Assembly (NCBI GenBank): GCA_023423895.1
Contig: JAFAER010000249.1
Coordinates: forward strand, 103,847-167,846
Source of the DNA: Pseudomonadota bacterium
GTDB lineage: Bacteria > Myxococcota_A > Polyangia > Polyangiales > Polyangiaceae
Length of the DNA: 64,000 nucleotides
Direction: 5' to 3'
A model generated the notes under the pieces. That model was not told the DNA's origin. It did not search any database and saw only the letters and a program-made list of their open reading frames with translations. This document shows, one piece after another, positions 59,480 through 64,000 of the stretch (the stretch's first letter is position 1; each line of letters begins with the position of its first letter). The position numbers were made by a program, and so were the translations under genes.

Positions 59480-60871
59480 TCAGGCCGCGGCAGCGGTCGC
59501 CTGGTCCTCGGGCTTCTCGGGCTTCTGGTCCATTCCGGAACGGACCCACTTCCGCGCTAGGATGAGGCTCACCGGGCTGATCATCGCGATGATGCCGTAG
59601 AGGAGCCACATCGTGCCCGTGCGCTGCTCGCCCTCCTTCGGGACGAAGTGCTCGAGGACGACGCCGGAGTAGAAGCCGGTGGTCATCTTCGCGACGAACC
59701 ACGGAAGGTTCGCGACGCCCATGTACTCCGCCACGCGTCCTTCCGGCGCGAGCTGCGCGGCGTATTCCAGGAAGCGGGACGACCACAGCGCCTCGCCGAG
59801 CGAGAAGACGACGAAGTACAGGATGAGCATCGCCGTGTGCGGGCCGGGGACGAGGAGGAACGTCGCCGCCGCGCTGACGAGCGAGCCGATGATCATCATC
59901 GAGAGGACGTGGAAGCGCTTCGTCAGCGCCGTGATCGTCGGGACACCGAGGAAGATGATCAGCGGGTTGACGGAGTCGACGAGCCACTCCATCCGGTCGG
60001 CGATCTCGTGCGGGTACGAGCGCAGGACGTACTCCGGCATCGTGAGCCACTGGTGCGCGAAGAGCGTCCGGACGGGCAAGAGCGCGAAGATGAAGAAGAG
60101 GAAGCGTGCGTCGGTGAACGGCGACTTGCTCGCGGCGGCGGGGGCGGTCGTGCGCGTCGCGCGGTGACCGGCCTGTGCGTTCTCGGCTTGCTCCTTCGGC
60201 GCCGCCGTCTCGTCGCCACGGACGATCTGGGTCTCGACCTTCTTCGTCATCAGGAGCGCGAAGATGACGAGCGTGAGCCCGGTGATGCCCACGCACACCC
60301 AGTTGACCGCGTTGAACCCGGACAGCGAGCTCTCGCCCGCCTTGTAAGCAACGTCGAACGTCGTCCGGACCTCGGCCGAGATGGGCCCGACCAGCATCGC
60401 TCCGAAGTTCAATCCGGCGTAGAGGAGCGCGAAGCCCATCGATGCCGTCTTCTCCGTCGTGTACTTCTTCACGCCGGCGTACGCGACGGGCTGCAAGATG
60501 CCCTCGCCGAGCGCGACGACGGCGAGCGACACCGCGAGCGACGCCACCCCTCCCGCATACGGCGCGGACGAGTAGAGGATGCGGCCGACGAAGGACAGGA
60601 GCAGAGCGACGATGAGGCTCTTGCGGATGCCGAGATAGCCCTCGGTCGGTTTGCCGACGAACACCATCACGAGCGTGAGCGCCCCCGTGAAGACGGAGAC
60701 CCACGTGCTCGCGAGCGCCGGACGAATTCCGATGTCCTGCCCGATGAATGCCTTCATCAGGGGCAGCACTCCGAAGTACGCCATCGCATCGAACGCAAAC
60801 GCGAAGATGACCAGCCACAGCGCGCGCGGCGCATGGCGGAGGGCCTTGAATGCCTCGATGAACTCCTTCAC
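59480..60871 (-). CDS. MFS transporter
   Basis: The 463-residue protein has about 12 hydrophobic segments with a long hydrophilic loop near the middle (about residues 220-250, rich in Glu/Ala/Lys). It begins MKEFIEAFKALRHAPRALWL at a GTG and contains YAGLNFGAMLVGPISAEVR, which resembles proton-dependent oligopeptide-type MFS members but is not decisive. The C-terminal half (GEALWSSRFLEYAAQLAPEGRVAEYMG) is also MFS-like. Substrate unknown. It is followed by the TetR gene and preceded by PolX on the same strand. Confidence 0.88.
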   Translation of the reverse strand: MKEFIEAFKALRHAPRALWLVIFAFAFDAMAYFGVLPLMKAFIGQDIGIRPALASTWVSVFTGALTLVMVFVGKPTEGYLGIRKSLIVALLLSFVGRILYSSAPYAGGVASLAVSLAVVALGEGILQPVAYAGVKKYTTEKTASMGFALLYAGLNFGAMLVGPISAEVRTTFDVAYKAGESSLSGFNAVNWVCVGITGLTLVIFALLMTKKVETQIVRGDETAAPKEQAENAQAGHRATRTTAPAAASKSPFTDARFLFFIFALLPVRTLFAHQWLTMPEYVLRSYPHEIADRMEWLVDSVNPLIIFLGVPTITALTKRFHVLSMMIIGSLVSAAATFLLVPGPHTAMLILYFVVFSLGEALWSSRFLEYAAQLAPEGRVAEYMGVANLPWFVAKMTTGFYSGVVLEHFVPKEGEQRTGTMWLLYGIIAMISPVSLILARKWVRSGMDQKPEKPEDQATAAAA

Positions 60872-60947
60872 GCCGAGCGTCGTAGCCGCGCTCCTCGCCG
60901 CCGTCGAGCCCAGAGCGCTCCCGTGCTACGGCGGCCCGGCGAGGGAA

Positions 60948-62678
60948 TCAGCCCCGGCGCTCGGCGCGCCACTGCTGGAGCTCGTCGGCGGTCTTCGTAT
61001 TCAGCACGTGCTCCGGAGCGAGCCAGGCTCGGCGGGCGATCCCGACGCCATACCGGAGGAACGACAGCTCACGGACGCTGTGGGCGTCGCTGTTGAGGAC
61101 CACGGGCACCCCGGCCTCCCGCGCCATCTTCGCCAGGTGCTCGTTCACGTCGAGACGGAGCGGAGAGCAGTTGAGCTCGATGGCGACGCCGCAGCGGGCG
61201 AGCGCCGCCATGACGATCTCCATGTCCATCTCGCTCGGCTCGCGCTGCCCGAGCTGGCGCCCCGTGGGATGGCCGAGGCAGTCGATCTTGCCCGACTCGA
61301 TGGCGCGGACGACGCGCTTGGTCATGTCGTCCTTCGACATCTGGAGCTTCTGATGGACGCTGCCGACGACCCATTCGAGCTCCCCGAGGTGATCGGCGAG
61401 GTCCATCGAGCCGTCGGCGAGGATGTCGGCCTCGATGCCGGCGAAGAGGCGGATCCCTGCCTTTTGCTCCGTGTCGCGGATCTTCTTCCGCTGCTCGCGA
61501 AGGCGGTCGCCCGACATGCCGCGGACGAACGTGAGGGTCTCGGAATGGTCGGTGATCGCGATGTACGAGCGACCGGCGGCCTTCGCAGCGACGGCCATGT
61601 CGTCGAGGGTGCTCTTCCCGTCGGTCTCGGTGGTGTGCATGTGAAGGTCGCCCTTCACGTCCGAGAGCTCGACGAGCTTGGGTAGCGTGTGCTGCTGCGA
61701 AGCTTCGATTTCGCCGCGATTCTCGCGCAGCTCGGGCGCCATCCACGTCAGGCCGATGGCCTCGTAGACGCCGGCCTCGTCCTCGCCGGCAAGCTTGTTC
61801 CCATGGTCGTCGAAGACGCCGTATTCGCTGACCTTGAGCTTCTTCTTCACCGCGAGCGTGCGCATCGCGACGTTGTGATCCTTCGAACCCGTGAAGTACT
61901 GCATCGCAGCGCCCCACGACTCGCGCGGCACGACGCGGAGATCGGCCTGCATCCCACCCTCGAGGACGACGCTCGTCTTCGTCTCGCCCTTTCCGAGGAG
62001 CTCGACGACGCCAGGCGCCGTGGCGAAGGCGTCCATGATCGCCGCCGCGTGGTCCTTGTCCGCCGCGACGAGGATGTCGAGATCGCCGACGGTCTCCGAC
62101 CGACGCCGGAGGCTGCCCGCGTAGTCGCACGCGAGCACGCCGGGAACGGCGGACATCTTCGCGACCAGCACCTCCGCTGCGACCATCGCTTCGGCGAGCG
62201 GGCGTCGCTTGGGCGCGGCGGCCCTCTTCCGCCACGCGGCGATTGCGGCGATGAGCTTCTCTTCGCGCTTCTCGCCGAACCTCGGGAGATCGCGGAGGCG
62301 GCCCTCCAGAGCGGCCTTCTCGAGCTCGTCGACGCTCGCGATGTTTCTCTCCTTCCAGACCTGCTGCGCGGTCTTGAGACCGATGCCGGGGAGGTTCATC
62401 AAATCGAGCAGCCCGGGCGGGAGCTGCGCCCGGAGGGACTCGGCCTCGGCGATCTTCCCGGTCTCGAGCAGCTCCTTGATCCGCCTCGCCACGCCCTCGC
62501 CGACGCCGCGCACCTCGGCCAGCTCGTCTTTGCGGGCGAGCTCGGCCACGCTCCCGGCAAAGCCCTCGATGGCCCGCGCGGCCGACCGGAAGGCGCGTAC
62601 CTTGAACGGGAGAGTCCCTCCGAGCTCGTGCAGATCGGCGAGATCGACGAGCGCGCGCGCGATGGCGACGTTGTCCAC
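60948..62678 (-). CDS. polX: DNA polymerase/3'-5' exonuclease PolX
   Basis: The 576-residue protein has the complete PolX order. Helix-hairpin-helix regions come first (LAEVRGVGEGVARRIKELLE, LMNLPGIGLKTAQQVW), then a pol-beta-like core with the metal-binding GDLDILV and a later YFTGSKDHNVAMR (palm/dNTP site). The C-terminal PHP domain (DLHMHTTETDGKSTLDDM, AITDHSE, GIEADIL, LNSDAHSVRE) carries the exonuclease. It fills short gaps in base-excision and end-joining repair. It starts at GTG with no need for earlier codons. It could contribute to NHEJ with the LigD pair, although they are 42 kb apart. Confidence 0.95.
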   Translation of the reverse strand: MDNVAIARALVDLADLHELGGTLPFKVRAFRSAARAIEGFAGSVAELARKDELAEVRGVGEGVARRIKELLETGKIAEAESLRAQLPPGLLDLMNLPGIGLKTAQQVWKERNIASVDELEKAALEGRLRDLPRFGEKREEKLIAAIAAWRKRAAAPKRRPLAEAMVAAEVLVAKMSAVPGVLACDYAGSLRRRSETVGDLDILVAADKDHAAAIMDAFATAPGVVELLGKGETKTSVVLEGGMQADLRVVPRESWGAAMQYFTGSKDHNVAMRTLAVKKKLKVSEYGVFDDHGNKLAGEDEAGVYEAIGLTWMAPELRENRGEIEASQQHTLPKLVELSDVKGDLHMHTTETDGKSTLDDMAVAAKAAGRSYIAITDHSETLTFVRGMSGDRLREQRKKIRDTEQKAGIRLFAGIEADILADGSMDLADHLGELEWVVGSVHQKLQMSKDDMTKRVVRAIESGKIDCLGHPTGRQLGQREPSEMDMEIVMAALARCGVAIELNCSPLRLDVNEHLAKMAREAGVPVVLNSDAHSVRELSFLRYGVGIARRAWLAPEHVLNTKTADELQQWRAERRG

Positions 62679-62838
62679 GGCGGAATCTTACTCAGGTTCG
62701 GCCGGGCCAGACAGCCCCCGGCTCCGGTCCGGTCACGCCAGCGCCGGGCAGGGCCACTGTACCGGGTCACGGCCGCCGGGAAGCGACCGAAGGATCTTTG
62801 TCGCGGCCGTTTCGTGGTCGCGGCACAATGGACCGACC

Positions 62839-64000
62839 ATGGCGTCCCCCCCGACACGGGCCTCGGGTCCGTTCCGTCCGACGCAGCTTGGTCGATGGGA
62901 GGTCATCGCCAAGATCGCCGGTGGGGGGATGAGCGCGGTCTACCTCGGACGCCGCCTCGGTGCGCACCTGGGTGCGGACCTGGACGTCACGGCCGTCACG
63001 CGTGCTGCGTTCGGCGCATCGGCGTCACCCGCGTCACCCGCAGATCAAAGTCAGCGTCACGTCGTTGCGCTCAAGATCGTGCGACACGACGTCGCCAAGG
63101 ACCCGCAACTCGTGAGGATGTTCCTCGAGGAGGGCAAGCTGCTCGCGCGGCTCGTCCACCCGAACATCGTCCGGACCCTCGAGGTGGGCAGCGACGCGGA
63201 GCAGGACTTCATCGCGATGGAGCTGATGCTCGGAAAGACCTTCGCGGCGATCCACGATGCGCTCGTCGCGCGCGGCGTCCGGCTGAACCCCGAGATCGCG
63301 GCATGGACCGCGGCACGCATCGCCGACGCGCTCCACTACGCGCACGAGCTGACGGACGAGGCGGGAAAACCTCTCGCGCTCGTGCATCGTGACGTGAACC
63401 CGGCAAACGTGTTCGCGACGTTCGACGGCGAGGTGAAGCTCTTCGACTTCGGCCTGGCGAAGGTCACCGCGGGAGACGCCTCGGGCTCGGCGGTGCTCGC
63501 AGGCAAGCTCTCGTACTTGTCGCCAGAGCAGATCATGCAGATGCCGCTCGATCGCAGGAGCGACATCTTCTCGCTCGGGACGACGCTGTGGGAGCTCCTG
63601 ACGAGCAGGCGCCTGTTCCGCCGCGACACCGACTTCGACACGGTGCGCGCGGTGCAGCTCGGACCGATCCCGGATCCACGCGCCGTGGCGCCGGAGATCC
63701 CCGAGGAGCTCGCGCGCATCGCGAAGACGGCGCTCGAACGCAACCGGGATCATCGCTATCCGTCGGCAGCACACCTCTCGCGGGAGCTCGACGCGTTCGT
63801 CCTCGCCCGCAGCTCGCCCGCGGACGTCACGGGGCGTCTGGCGCAGCTCGTCGACACCCTCTTCCCCGGAGAGCAGAAGCGCCAGTCGGGCTGGCTCAAG
63901 CCGGCGATCACGTCGTCGAGCTCGCGGACGATGAACGCCGTCGCCACGACGCCGCGCCCCGGCAGCGTCTCGCGACCGGCACCCCCCGACGACCGCCGCG
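62839..64000 (+). CDS. Serine/threonine protein kinase (cut by window end)
   Basis: The first 387 codons of a PknB-type kinase. The glycine-rich loop is KIAGGGMSAVYLGRR. VALKIVR holds the catalytic-loop Lys, followed by EEGKLLARLVHPNIV, the HRDVNPANV catalytic loop, DFGLAKV, and SYLSPEQI. Between the glycine loop and the VALK strand lies an unusual insert of about 30 residues (LGAHLGADLDVTAVTRAA, continuing through short Ala/Ser/Pro stretches). After the kinase domain (about 290) a Ser/Pro-rich linker begins. No transmembrane helix is seen before the window ends. It is divergent from PolX. Confidence 0.93.
   Translation, partial: MASPPTRASGPFRPTQLGRWEVIAKIAGGGMSAVYLGRRLGAHLGADLDVTAVTRAAFGASASPASPADQSQRHVVALKIVRHDVAKDPQLVRMFLEEGKLLARLVHPNIVRTLEVGSDAEQDFIAMELMLGKTFAAIHDALVARGVRLNPEIAAWTAARIADALHYAHELTDEAGKPLALVHRDVNPANVFATFDGEVKLFDFGLAKVTAGDASGSAVLAGKLSYLSPEQIMQMPLDRRSDIFSLGTTLWELLTSRRLFRRDTDFDTVRAVQLGPIPDPRAVAPEIPEELARIAKTALERNRDHRYPSAAHLSRELDAFVLARSSPADVTGRLAQLVDTLFPGEQKRQSGWLKPAITSSSSRTMNAVATTPRPGSVSRPAPPDDRR

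Noticed and set aside
60948..62678. Joint NHEJ cluster of PolX with the LigD pair
   Set aside because: PolX is about 42 kb from the LigD genes and has its own context; functional cooperation is possible but not a gene cluster.

Overview
The window is chromosomal DNA of very high G+C (roughly 70% by eye), with coding frames strongly biased to G or C at the third codon position. Dense lipoprotein genes, a long tetratricopeptide protein, an RND efflux set, a PknB-type kinase, radical SAM/B12 and FGE-sulfatase-like proteins together suggest a myxobacterium, probably of the Polyangiales/Sorangium-like group of Myxococcota. That assignment is inferred from gene style, not from a marker gene. I see no tRNA, rRNA, CRISPR array, insertion sequence or phage genes.

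Layout. 0-7.7 kb: several secreted lipoproteins, an orphan TolC-type outer-membrane channel with a clear hairpin terminator, and a B12-binding radical SAM protein. 7.7-15.6 kb: a SNF2 helicase divergent from a DUF4173-type membrane protein, a DsbA-fold isomerase, a sulfatase-modifying-factor-like lipoprotein with a large basic Ala-rich insert, and a further lipoprotein. 15.4-21 kb: a 63-residue gene coupled to a GH15 glycosidase, a convergent split NHEJ pair (LigD-type polymerase and ATP-dependent ligase), and a WecG/TagA glycosyltransferase. 21.5-28.5 kb: a metallophosphoesterase, a nucleotidyltransferase-fold protein, a Nif3 protein, a 1,234-residue TPR protein and a small membrane protein with a strong terminator. 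28.6-34.5 kb: an RND permease with its lipoprotein adaptor, followed upstream by what looks like a decayed gene. 34.7-42.8 kb: a MetX-like hydrolase lipoprotein, two more lipoproteins, YchJ-like SEC-C protein, RecQ and a quinone oxidoreductase. 42.8-49.3 kb: a TonB-dependent receptor carrying its own TonB C-terminal-like domain, coupled to a lipoprotein; a CocE-type hydrolase; a second FGE-like protein overlapping a GIY-YIG gene on the opposite strand. 49.4-52.5 kb: an apparent operon of iron-dependent alcohol dehydrogenase, hotdog thioesterase and TetR regulator. 52.6-64 kb: lipoproteins, a hemolysin III/PAQR protein, a metallo-beta-lactamase-fold protein, membrane proteins, a C-type lectin lipoprotein, cyclophilin, TetR plus MFS transporter, PolX and the start of a serine/threonine kinase.

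How the genes work together. Most are single housekeeping or cell-envelope genes. The real functional groupings are the RND adaptor/permease pair (the channel may be the distant TolC gene), the LigD polymerase/ligase pair, the dehydrogenase-thioesterase-TetR operon, the receptor-lipoprotein pair and the 63-residue gene with GH15. I did not find a convincing new multi-gene system. The most unusual items are the FGE-like protein with its histone-H1-like insert, the TonB-domain/receptor fusion, the MBL protein that resembles CMP-Neu5Ac hydroxylase without a visible Rieske domain, and a gene remnant at 33.8-34.45 kb readable only across frameshifts.
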